DNA of 64,000 bases, taken from contig NZ_CP109162.1 in assembly GCF_035920445.1 (NCBI RefSeq), forward strand, positions 5,456,001-5,520,000. Direction: 5' to 3'. This document shows positions 1-7,200 of this stretch, in pieces. A model generated the notes under the pieces. It saw nothing but the letters and a program-made list of their open reading frames with translations, searched no databases and had not been told where the DNA came from. Within the stretch, counting starts at the first letter, position 1, and each line of letters opens with the position of its first letter. This DNA is from Nocardia sp. NBC_01730 (GTDB lineage Bacteria > Actinomycetota > Actinomycetes > Mycobacteriales > Mycobacteriaceae). Position numbers and translations under genes: made by a program.

Positions 1-332
1 TGATCGTGCTGCGTAACAAGAAGACCAGCGCTGAGGAGAAGGCCGAGGCGGAGCGGCTGTTCCTGTTCATCGGTGCCGCGCCGCAGACCGATTGGCTCGA
101 GGGCGTGGTCACGCGCGACAACGCGGGCTACGTGCTCGCGGGCCCGGACCTGCTCGTCGACGGCGGGCGCCCGGCGGGCTGGGAATTGCCCCGCCCGCCC
201 CACCATCTGGAAACGAGCGTGCCCGGCGTGTTCGTGGCAGGCGACGTGCACGCCGAATCGGCCAAACGCGTCGCCTCCGCGGTCGGTGAGGGCGCGATGG
301 CCGTCATGCTCGTGCACCGGTACCTCGCGTGA
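1..332 (+). CDS. FAD-dependent oxidoreductase, thioredoxin-reductase-like (C-terminal part)
   Basis: Only about the last 110 residues are in the window; the frame is open to base 1, so the start lies outside. The visible part shows the C-terminal signature of the thioredoxin-reductase-like flavoproteins: a LFLFIGAAPQTDWL segment, the FAD-contacting VPGVFVAGDV motif and a final helix SAVGEGAMAV. The catalytic CxxC and the NADPH-binding region would lie upstream and cannot be checked. It ends 14 bases before the next gene, so it heads a three-gene operon with a cNMP-binding histidine kinase and a UBP zinc-finger protein. In actinobacteria such flavoproteins often carry an N-terminal cyclic-nucleotide-binding domain; that is likely here but not seen. 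Confidence 0.85.
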   Translation, partial: IVLRNKKTSAEEKAEAERLFLFIGAAPQTDWLEGVVTRDNAGYVLAGPDLLVDGGRPAGWELPRPPHHLETSVPGVFVAGDVHAESAKRVASAVGEGAMAVMLVHRYLA

Positions 333-346
333 TCAGGAGGCTCGCA

Positions 347-1840
347 ATGACTTCGAATCAGACCGCGGATCGCAGCAGCCGAGTTGTTTGCGACCCCGCC
401 GAACTGCGCGCCCTGTTCCTGTTCGAGAAGCTGTCCGACGAGCAGCTGGAATGGCTGTGCGCCGACGGCCGGATCGAGACCATCGAGCCGGGACTCGTCT
501 TCCGTGAGGGCGAACCAGCCACCTGCTTCTACGTGCTGATGGACGGCGAGCTGGTGCTCACCAAGCAGTCCGGCGGCACCGAGATCGAGCTGGTCCGCAC
601 CGAGCACCACGGCGCCTACTCCGGCGCCTGGATGTCCTACATCGGAGACAGGGTCGAACAGACCTACAACGGCTCGATGTCTGTGACGAGGCCGTCACGA
701 TTCTTTGTGCTCGACGCGAACATCTTCGCCCGGATGATGCAAGAGTGGTTTCCGATGGCGGTGCACCTGCTGGAGGGCGTGTTCTTCGGTAGCCGGAACA
801 CCAACGCGCGGATCGGCGAGCGCGAACGGCTGCTCGCACTGGGTTCACTCTCGGCGGGCCTCACCCACGAGCTGAACAACCCGGCCGCCGCCGCGGTGCG
901 CGCCACCGCGGGTCTGCGCGAGCGGGTCGCGGGGATGCGGCACAAGCTGGCGATGATGGCCGATGGCAAGTTCGATCCGGAATCCCTCGGCGCCCTCGTG
1001 CGTCTGCAGGAGGAAGCCGCCGACCAGGTCGCGAAAGCGCCGGAGCTCACGCCGATGGAGGCCGCCGACCGAGAGGACGTACTCGGCGAATGGCTCGAGG
1101 GCCACGGCATCCTCGATGGCTGGAATCTCGCGCCGAACTTCGTGCAGGCCGGGTTCGACGCGGACTGGCTCGAGCGCGTGGGGGCCACTCTGGAGGGCGC
1201 TCCGGAGCAGGTCTTCCAGGGCGCGATCCGCTGGCTGAACTACACCATCGAGACCGAGTTGCTGATGAACGAGATCGCCGACTCGACCACGCGCATCTCC
1301 TCGCTGGTCGACGCGGCGAAGCAGTACTCGCAGATGGACAGGGCGCCGTTCCAGGTGGTCGACATCCACGAGCTGCTGGACAGCACGCTGGTCATGCTCA
1401 GCCGCAAGATCGGCGACGAGCTGCAGGTGGTCAAGGAGTACGACCGGACGCTGCCGCAAGTGCCCTGCTTCGCGGCGGAACTGAACCAGGTGTGGACCAA
1501 TCTGATCGACAACGCGGTGTACGCGATGAATGGAAACGGCACGTTGACCATCCGCACCAGGCACGAGAAAGACTGCGCCGTCGTGGAGATCGGCGACACC
1601 GGGCCCGGCATCCCGCCGGAGGACCGCAGCCGGATCTTCGAACCGTTCTTCACGACCAAGCCGATGGGCGAGGGCACCGGGCTCGGCCTGGACATCTCGT
1701 TCCGGATCGTGGTGAACAAGCACAGCGGCGACATCCAGGTGGACTCCGAGCCAGGCGACACCAGGTTCACCGTCTGGCTGCCGCTGCACCGGCCCGAGGA
1801 CGATCAGGCCGAACTGGAATCGAACGCAGGAGGGCACTGA
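347..1840 (+). CDS. Cyclic-nucleotide-binding-domain sensor histidine kinase
   Basis: A 497-residue soluble protein with no membrane segment. Residues about 20-140 form a CRP-like cyclic-nucleotide-binding domain (LFEKLSDEQLEWL, then FREGEPATCFYVLMDGEL). The histidine box is LSAGLTHELNNP, with His at about residue 174. The C-terminal HATPase has N box (NLIDNAVYAM), G1 (GDTGPGIP), F (IFEPFFTTKP) and G2 (GEGTGLGLDIS) boxes. I chose the ATG at 347 because AGGAGG lies at 335-340; an in-frame GTG at 329 gives six more residues but overlaps the previous gene. It likely senses a bound ligand or a redox partner and passes phosphate to an unlinked regulator, because no response regulator is adjacent. 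Its stop overlaps the next start (TGATG). Confidence 0.9.
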   Translation: MTSNQTADRSSRVVCDPAELRALFLFEKLSDEQLEWLCADGRIETIEPGLVFREGEPATCFYVLMDGELVLTKQSGGTEIELVRTEHHGAYSGAWMSYIGDRVEQTYNGSMSVTRPSRFFVLDANIFARMMQEWFPMAVHLLEGVFFGSRNTNARIGERERLLALGSLSAGLTHELNNPAAAAVRATAGLRERVAGMRHKLAMMADGKFDPESLGALVRLQEEAADQVAKAPELTPMEAADREDVLGEWLEGHGILDGWNLAPNFVQAGFDADWLERVGATLEGAPEQVFQGAIRWLNYTIETELLMNEIADSTTRISSLVDAAKQYSQMDRAPFQVVDIHELLDSTLVMLSRKIGDELQVVKEYDRTLPQVPCFAAELNQVWTNLIDNAVYAMNGNGTLTIRTRHEKDCAVVEIGDTGPGIPPEDRSRIFEPFFTTKPMGEGTGLGLDISFRIVVNKHSGDIQVDSEPGDTRFTVWLPLHRPEDDQAELESNAGGH

Positions 1841-2193
1841 TGACAGAGCAGCTCGAGGGCATCGATCTCGCGGCACAACCCAGCGGGCCCGGTTGCCTGG
1901 AATGCGAAGCGAACCGCGGCTGGTGGGTCCACCTGCGTCGCTGCGCCCAGTGCGGCCACGTCGGCTGCTGCGACACCTCGCCCGCGCAGCATGCCACCAA
2001 GCACGCGAAAGACACCGGGCACCCGTTCATCCAGAGCTTCGAGCCGGGCGAGAACTGGTACTACAACTTCCACACCGAAGAAATGTACGGTGGCGGGCCG
2101 GAATTGGCCCCACCGCACAGCCACCCGGCGGATCAAGGCGTGCCCGGCCCCCATGACCGGGTTCCCGCGGACTGGCAGGCACGCATCCACTGA
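1840..2193 (+). CDS. UBP-type zinc finger domain protein
   Basis: A 117-residue protein made almost wholly of a UBP-type zinc finger: CLEC near residue 19, RRCAQCGHVGCCD near residue 35, then conserved His in QHATKHAKDTGHP, which together would bind zinc. In eukaryotes this fold binds the ubiquitin C-terminus; bacterial single-domain versions have no established partner. Its start overlaps the stop of the kinase gene (TGATG), so the two are translationally coupled. The constant pairing with a TrxR-like flavoprotein and a cNMP-binding kinase suggests a role in the same redox or signalling pathway, which is inference. The product is clear at family level only. Confidence 0.87.
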   Translation: MTEQLEGIDLAAQPSGPGCLECEANRGWWVHLRRCAQCGHVGCCDTSPAQHATKHAKDTGHPFIQSFEPGENWYYNFHTEEMYGGGPELAPPHSHPADQGVPGPHDRVPADWQARIH

Positions 2194-2267
2194 TCCGGGC
2201 CGACCCGGTACGCTGCACCGAACGCGCCGGAGGCTCCGGCACATCGATCCACCCGGGAAAGCACGGT

Positions 2268-2705
2268 ATGAAGCGAACTTCCGCCATCGTCCTGGCCGTC
2301 GGGACGGTCGGTTTCCTGCTGGTAGGTTGCGGCGGGCAGGACGAGTCCACCGCGAACGGATTGCGCGACGACTCGTCGAGCACCAGCACCACTACTACCC
2401 CCGCCACGCACACGACCGGCGCTCCTGGGACCACGGCGCCGAGCACCGACGCGGACAGTCCGACCACCACGACGAAGCAGAACGATTCCTCCCTCGGCCC
2501 CGCGTCGAGCACCACCTGCGGCGAGTTCAAGAAGCTGGACAGCGAGGGTGAGAAAACGCTGATCGAGCAGATCCTCGCGGAGAACCCGGGCAGCCCGTTC
2601 GAGGGCAGCCCGAATGTCGCCCTCGGCACCGCCAAGCTGGTCTGCTTGTCGCCGAGCGTGGCGGACACGTCGGTCGCGGTAGCCGCCGGAATTGTGAAGA
2701 AATAG
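2268..2705 (+). CDS. Putative secreted lipoprotein
   Basis: A 145-residue protein beginning with a basic N-terminus (MKRTS), a hydrophobic stretch and a lipobox ending LLVGC at about residue 22, so it should be lipid-anchored outside the membrane. A Ser/Thr-rich linker follows (about residues 26-75) and then a small globular domain with two cysteines (TTCGEF and KLVCLS), which could form a disulfide. I do not recognise a named domain. No strong Shine-Dalgarno sequence precedes the ATG. It stands 74 bases downstream of the UBP gene and may be transcribed with it or alone. Confidence 0.7.
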   Translation: MKRTSAIVLAVGTVGFLLVGCGGQDESTANGLRDDSSSTSTTTTPATHTTGAPGTTAPSTDADSPTTTTKQNDSSLGPASSTTCGEFKKLDSEGEKTLIEQILAENPGSPFEGSPNVALGTAKLVCLSPSVADTSVAVAAGIVKK

Positions 2706-2880
2706 CCGAGCGGTAGATCACGCTCGCACGGTCGCACACCGCCCTGGATGAACAGCCGTACCCGTCGATCCTCGCCATTGCCGACGACTACCCACCGGTA
2801 TGGGCTGTCGCGCGTGTTGTGAAATACGGCCGCGGACAAGGCGCTCACTCACAGACCGCTACGTAGCGCGAGAATTCGGC

Positions 2881-2907
2881 GTCCTCGGCGTCCTCGGCGT
2901 CCTCGGC
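2881..2907. repeat. Three tandem copies of GTCCTCGGC
   Basis: Three perfect 9-base copies lie head to tail, with a partial copy (TTCGGC) before them. The number of copies does not shift frames because 9 is a multiple of 3. It sits in decayed sequence upstream of the DUF5753 relic. Confidence 0.9.
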
Positions 2908-3012
2908 GTACAGGAGCAGGTTCACGCCCTCTGGTTCCAATGCTTGCCGCATCCCGAGCCGGGCGGGCCTGTCGGTGCACGACGCTACAGTCCTTGGCAC
3001 GGAAGCGATTTC

Positions 3013-3294
3013 ATGCTGCACGAGAAACATGCCGCCATCTCGCTCCATACTGTGTCGACCGCGTGGAAGGTGACAATCCTCCCCGGTCTACTTCAGACCC
3101 CCACGTATCGCTGCGCGCTAGCCTGGTCGGAAATACCGAAATTGTCCCCCGAGGCAGTCGAAGGACGTATCGAACTGGCCACCCGTAGACAGGCCCGCCT
3201 CGAAGATCCGGAACTCACAGTTGATGTCCTACTGCATGAATCTGCCCTCAACGGATTCGTCAGGCCCGGTCCGCGTCCCTCGGATCGGGCCTGA
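3013..3294 (+). pseudogene. Relic of a DUF5753 (Scr1-family) HTH regulator
   Basis: The translation from about 3040 to 3250 matches the core of DUF5753, the ligand/effector half of actinobacterial XRE-type regulators: ILPGLLQTPTYRCAL, then RIELATRRQARLEDP and VLLHESAL. The N-terminal helix-turn-helix half is absent; upstream sequence in this frame is unrelated and includes a simple repeat at 2881-2907. The frame stops soon after HESAL, so the C-terminal half is also lost. This is best read as a decayed gene within the 670-base gap between the lipoprotein and the AAA ATPase. Nothing else in that gap looks functional. Confidence 0.6.
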
Positions 3295-3373
3295 TCGATG
3301 TCTGGAGCAGCTTCCGGTCTCAGATGGATTCCACGGCCCGCTTACCGACCGCAGTATCGCGCGGCAGAATGGC

Positions 3374-5674
3374 ATGGTGGCAGAACTCGAGCTCACCGCC
3401 CGACTGAATCCCTCCGCGGCCGACGCCCGGCGTGGTGTGGTGCGGCTGCATCCGGAGGCGCTGACCGCGCTCGGGCTACGGGAGTGGGACGGGATCGCGC
3501 TAGTGGGGTCGCGGCGCACGGCCGCGGTGGCCGGTGTCGCACCCAAGGGAACGCCCGCCGGGATCGCTCTGCTCGACGACGTGACGCTGTCGAACGCCGG
3601 GCTGCGTGAGGACGCGACGGTGGTGGTCGCCCCGGCGACGGTGTGCGGCGCCAGACAGATCTCGCTGAGCGGTTCGGTGCACGCCACCCGCACCATTCCG
3701 GCCGCGACACTGCGTCAGGCGCTGCTGGGCAAGGTCGTCACGGTGGGCGACGCGGTCTCCCTGCTTCCACGCGACCTCGGCCCCGACATCAGCTCCTCGG
3801 CGGCCACCCAGGCGCTCTCGCGCACCTTCGGCATCGCGTGGACCACCGAGTTGCTCACCGTCACCGCCACCGATCCGCGCGGACCGGTGAGCGTGCAGCC
3901 GAACACCGCGGCCGTCTGGGGCGCGGGCGTTGTCGCCGCCAGGACCGCCGCCGATCTGGCCCTGGCCGGAACGCCGATTCCAGCGGGTGAGTCCTCGCGC
4001 GGCGCCACCGAGGCCGCCGCGTTCGAGACGGCCGCGGGAACGAATGGCGCACCGGCGGGCAGACACGCGCCGACCACAGACACGCCGAGCGTCACGGTCG
4101 AGGATTTGGCGGGTGTGCGCGGGCATGCCGCGAAGCTCGGCGAATGGCTCAGCCTCGCGTTGGACGAACCCGAACTGTTGCGAACACTGGGTGCGACACC
4201 GCATCTCGGCGTGCTGATCACCGGACCCGCGGGCGTCGGCAAAGCCACACTGGCGCGCGCCGTCACAGCGCCGCGCCGCATCGTCGAGCTGGACGGCCCC
4301 ACCATCGGCGCGGCCGAGAGCGGCGCGCGTCTGCGCGAAGTCGCCCAGGGGGTGGCCGACGTCAGCTCCGGCCAGGGCGGCATCCTGCTCATCACCGACA
4401 TCGACGCGTTGCTACCCGCGGACGCCGATCCGGTGGCCACCCTCATCCTCGACCAGCTGCGCGCCGCGGTCAGCGAGCCGTCCGTCGCGTTCCTGGCGAC
4501 CACCGCGCATCCGGCCGGCATCGACGCGCGGCTGCGGGCACCCGACCTGTGCGACCGCGAACTCACACTGCCGCTGCCCACCGCCGCCGTGCGCAAGGCA
4601 TTACTCGAACAGCTGCTGCGCCGGGTGCCGACCGGGGAGCTGAAACTCGATGAGATCGTGGCGCGCACACCAGGATTCGTGGCGTCCGATCTTGCCGCGC
4701 TGTGCCGTGAGGCGGCGCTGCGCGCGGCGTCGCGGGCCAGCAAGAACCACGGTGACCCGCAACTCACCCAGCCGGATCTCTTCGGCGCGCTCGAGGTGAT
4801 CCGGCCGCTGTCGCGTTCGGGCATGGAGGAACTCGCCATCGGCAGTCTCGCGCTCGACGACGTCGGCGACATGGTGGAGACCAAGCAGGCGCTCACCGAA
4901 TCGGTGTTGTGGCCGCTGCGCCACCCGGACTCGTTCGCTCGCCTCGGCATCGACCCGCCGCGCGGTGTGCTGCTCTATGGCCCGCCCGGCTGCGGCAAAA
5001 CCTTCCTGGTGCGCGCGCTGGCGGGCAGCGGGCAGCTCAGCGTGCATGCGGTGAAGGGCGCCGAGCTGCTGGACAAGTGGGTCGGCTCGTCGGAGCGGGC
5101 GGTGCGCGAATTGTTCCAGCGCGCCCGCGATTCCGCGCCGTCACTGATCTTCCTGGACGAGGTGGACGCGCTGGCTCCGCGCCGCGGCCAGAGCGCCGAC
5201 TCCGGGGTCGGCGACCGGGTGGTCGCCGCACTGCTCACCGAACTCGACGGTGTGGAGCCGCTGCGCGACGTGGTGGTGCTCGGCGCGACCAACCGGCCGG
5301 AGCTGATCGACCAGGCGCTGCTGCGGCCGGGCAGGCTGGAACGGCTGGTCTTCGTGCCACCGCCGGACGCGGCCGCGCGGCACGAGATCCTGTGCACGTC
5401 GGGCCGCGCGGTGCCGCTGGCCGACGACGTCGACCTCGCCGCGCTCGCGCGCGAACTGGACGGCTATTCGGCCGCCGACTGCACCGCCGTACTGCGCGAG
5501 GCCGCGCTCGCCGCGATGCGGCGGGACATGGACGCCGCCGACGTCACCGCGGCCGACGTGGCAGCCGCCAAGGCGGCGGTACGGCCCTCGCTCGACCCGC
5601 TCCAGATCGATTCGCTGCGCCGCTATGCGGAGACGCGCGGTCAGGCGGCAGGCAGCGAAGGCCGCTACCTCTAG
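3374..5674 (+). CDS. CDC48/p97-like double AAA ATPase
   Basis: A 766-residue protein with a CDC48-type N domain (about residues 1-180) and two AAA modules. The D2 module is complete: Walker A YGPPGCGKT near residue 536, pore loop LLDKWVGSSE, Walker B LIFLDEVDAL, and second region of homology ATNRPELIDQALLRPGRLER. D1 is degraded: its Walker A reads GPAGVGKA and its Walker B ends ITDID, lacking the catalytic Glu, and it has no arginine-finger region. Family members unfold or remodel protein substrates as hexamers. The ATG at 3374 is preferred over upstream in-frame codons because the conserved N-domain begins there. It corresponds by position to M. tuberculosis Rv0435c. Confidence 0.9.
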   Translation: MVAELELTARLNPSAADARRGVVRLHPEALTALGLREWDGIALVGSRRTAAVAGVAPKGTPAGIALLDDVTLSNAGLREDATVVVAPATVCGARQISLSGSVHATRTIPAATLRQALLGKVVTVGDAVSLLPRDLGPDISSSAATQALSRTFGIAWTTELLTVTATDPRGPVSVQPNTAAVWGAGVVAARTAADLALAGTPIPAGESSRGATEAAAFETAAGTNGAPAGRHAPTTDTPSVTVEDLAGVRGHAAKLGEWLSLALDEPELLRTLGATPHLGVLITGPAGVGKATLARAVTAPRRIVELDGPTIGAAESGARLREVAQGVADVSSGQGGILLITDIDALLPADADPVATLILDQLRAAVSEPSVAFLATTAHPAGIDARLRAPDLCDRELTLPLPTAAVRKALLEQLLRRVPTGELKLDEIVARTPGFVASDLAALCREAALRAASRASKNHGDPQLTQPDLFGALEVIRPLSRSGMEELAIGSLALDDVGDMVETKQALTESVLWPLRHPDSFARLGIDPPRGVLLYGPPGCGKTFLVRALAGSGQLSVHAVKGAELLDKWVGSSERAVRELFQRARDSAPSLIFLDEVDALAPRRGQSADSGVGDRVVAALLTELDGVEPLRDVVVLGATNRPELIDQALLRPGRLERLVFVPPPDAAARHEILCTSGRAVPLADDVDLAALARELDGYSAADCTAVLREAALAAMRRDMDAADVTAADVAAAKAAVRPSLDPLQIDSLRRYAETRGQAAGSEGRYL

Positions 5675-5796
5675 CCGACCTTCGGGCAACTTCTGGTAAA
5701 CCAGAATTTCCCGGCATTTTCGCGCCATCGATATGCGTCAGCGAATAGATGGCAATCGCCAGTTTCGCGCGATGAACGCAGGTATCTTCGACAACC

Positions 5797-7089
5797 GTGC
5801 GCAGGATCGGCGAGGCGGTCGACGCGACAACGGCCTTCATCGGAGCCGCGGTCGCGGGGATCACGTTGTTCCTGCCCGTCGCCTTCACCGTCGCGACTCC
5901 GACGACGGATCAGCGGATTTCCAGCCTGATGAACAGCGGGGCGCGCGCCGCCGCGCTGGCCGTGATCATCGCCGTCACCGTGGCCGTGCTGATCACCACC
6001 ACGACCCGGCCGGTGACGGGGTGGGCGACAGCACTGGCGGGCGCGGTCGGGCAGCTGATCAATCACTTCGCCGGACGCCACGCTTCCTCCGCCGACATGC
6101 TGACCACGGAGAATTACATCGACTCGGTGTGTGGCGCGATACTGCTCGGCGCGTTGGGCGCGGTGGTGCTGCGCAGGCCGCTGCCCGCCGCGGCCTTCGC
6201 GGTGGGCGGCGTCGCATTCTTCGTCTTCGGCGATCTCGCGGAGCTGCTCGACACCGACACGGACCCGTCCGTGGTGCTGGAGACCCCACCGCGCTGGTTG
6301 ATCGGAGTGACCGTCGCGCTGCTGATTTTCAGCACTTTGCGCAACTGGTCGCGGACGGAGGAGCAGAAGACGCCGCGGATGGCGATCGCGCTGCCGGTGA
6401 CCCCGATCCTCGCGGCCATGGTGCTTGCACCGGTCGTGCTGGCGGGCACCGAATGGCTGGGCCGCCAGTTCAGCAAGATGCCCGACGAGGGCCACGTGGT
6501 CGAGATCGGGATCACAGTGGCCGCGATACTCGTCGCCGCGACCGCCGCCGCCATGCTGCTGCCCGGCCGGGACGGCATCGCCGTGTATCTGGCCGTGAGC
6601 CTCATCACCACCGTCGACGCGGTCGGCTACACGGTCCGGCCGGGTTGGGTTGTGTGCATCCTCATCGCGCTGACCGCTCTCGGCGTCGCCGGCGGAGCTC
6701 GGCTGCCCTCGACGGCCATCGCCATCCTGCTCGTCGCGGGCATCGCGGTGTTCGCGGTGGTCACGTCGACGGCGATGAGCCGAGTCGGCTCCGCGACGAT
6801 CAGCGCGGTCATCGCATTGACGGCGGGCTACTGCTGCGGCACCGCGCGCCCGCACTATGGGCCGAGCGGCGTGCTGGCGATCGCCGCGCTGTACCTCCCT
6901 TCGGTCACCTCGGTGCTGCCGAACAAGGTCGAGAACGACGTGCCGGTCCATGACGCGACACCGGGGTGGGCCGCACTCGCCATCGTCATTGGTTGCGCGG
7001 TCGGACTCGCCACGCTGCTCCGACTGAGACCGCAAACCCTGCGGCTCGAGAAGGGGCAACCCAAGAGCGAATCGGTAGCGGACATATAG
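5797..7089 (+). CDS. Hypothetical polytopic membrane protein
   Basis: A 430-residue very hydrophobic protein with roughly twelve membrane segments (for example FIGAAVAGITLFLPVAF and AAALAVIIAVTVAVLI near the N-terminus). I recognise no transporter signature and no conserved charged motif that would assign a substrate. The start is the GTG at 5797; I see no strong ribosome-binding site. It lies between the AAA ATPase and the Mrp operon on the same strand, 122 bases after the former and 111 before the latter, so it may be a separate transcription unit. Confidence 0.65.
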   Translation: MRRIGEAVDATTAFIGAAVAGITLFLPVAFTVATPTTDQRISSLMNSGARAAALAVIIAVTVAVLITTTTRPVTGWATALAGAVGQLINHFAGRHASSADMLTTENYIDSVCGAILLGALGAVVLRRPLPAAAFAVGGVAFFVFGDLAELLDTDTDPSVVLETPPRWLIGVTVALLIFSTLRNWSRTEEQKTPRMAIALPVTPILAAMVLAPVVLAGTEWLGRQFSKMPDEGHVVEIGITVAAILVAATAAAMLLPGRDGIAVYLAVSLITTVDAVGYTVRPGWVVCILIALTALGVAGGARLPSTAIAILLVAGIAVFAVVTSTAMSRVGSATISAVIALTAGYCCGTARPHYGPSGVLAIAALYLPSVTSVLPNKVENDVPVHDATPGWAALAIVIGCAVGLATLLRLRPQTLRLEKGQPKSESVADI

Positions 7090-7200
7090 CTTCGATGGAA
7101 GCGGATGGCCTACGCCATACTCACCCGCCCCGCGAAAAGACCCAGCCTCCACGTAGGATTGTGCCGAACACCCCGCCGCCTCTACTCGACGGAGTGCAGT

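Noticed and set aside
2845..3048. Minus-strand 67-codon frame with an AEDAEDAEDAE run
   Set aside because: The acidic run is just the reverse reading of the GTCCTCGGC tandem repeat, there is no ribosome-binding site, and the rest resembles nothing; it lies opposite the DUF5753 relic.
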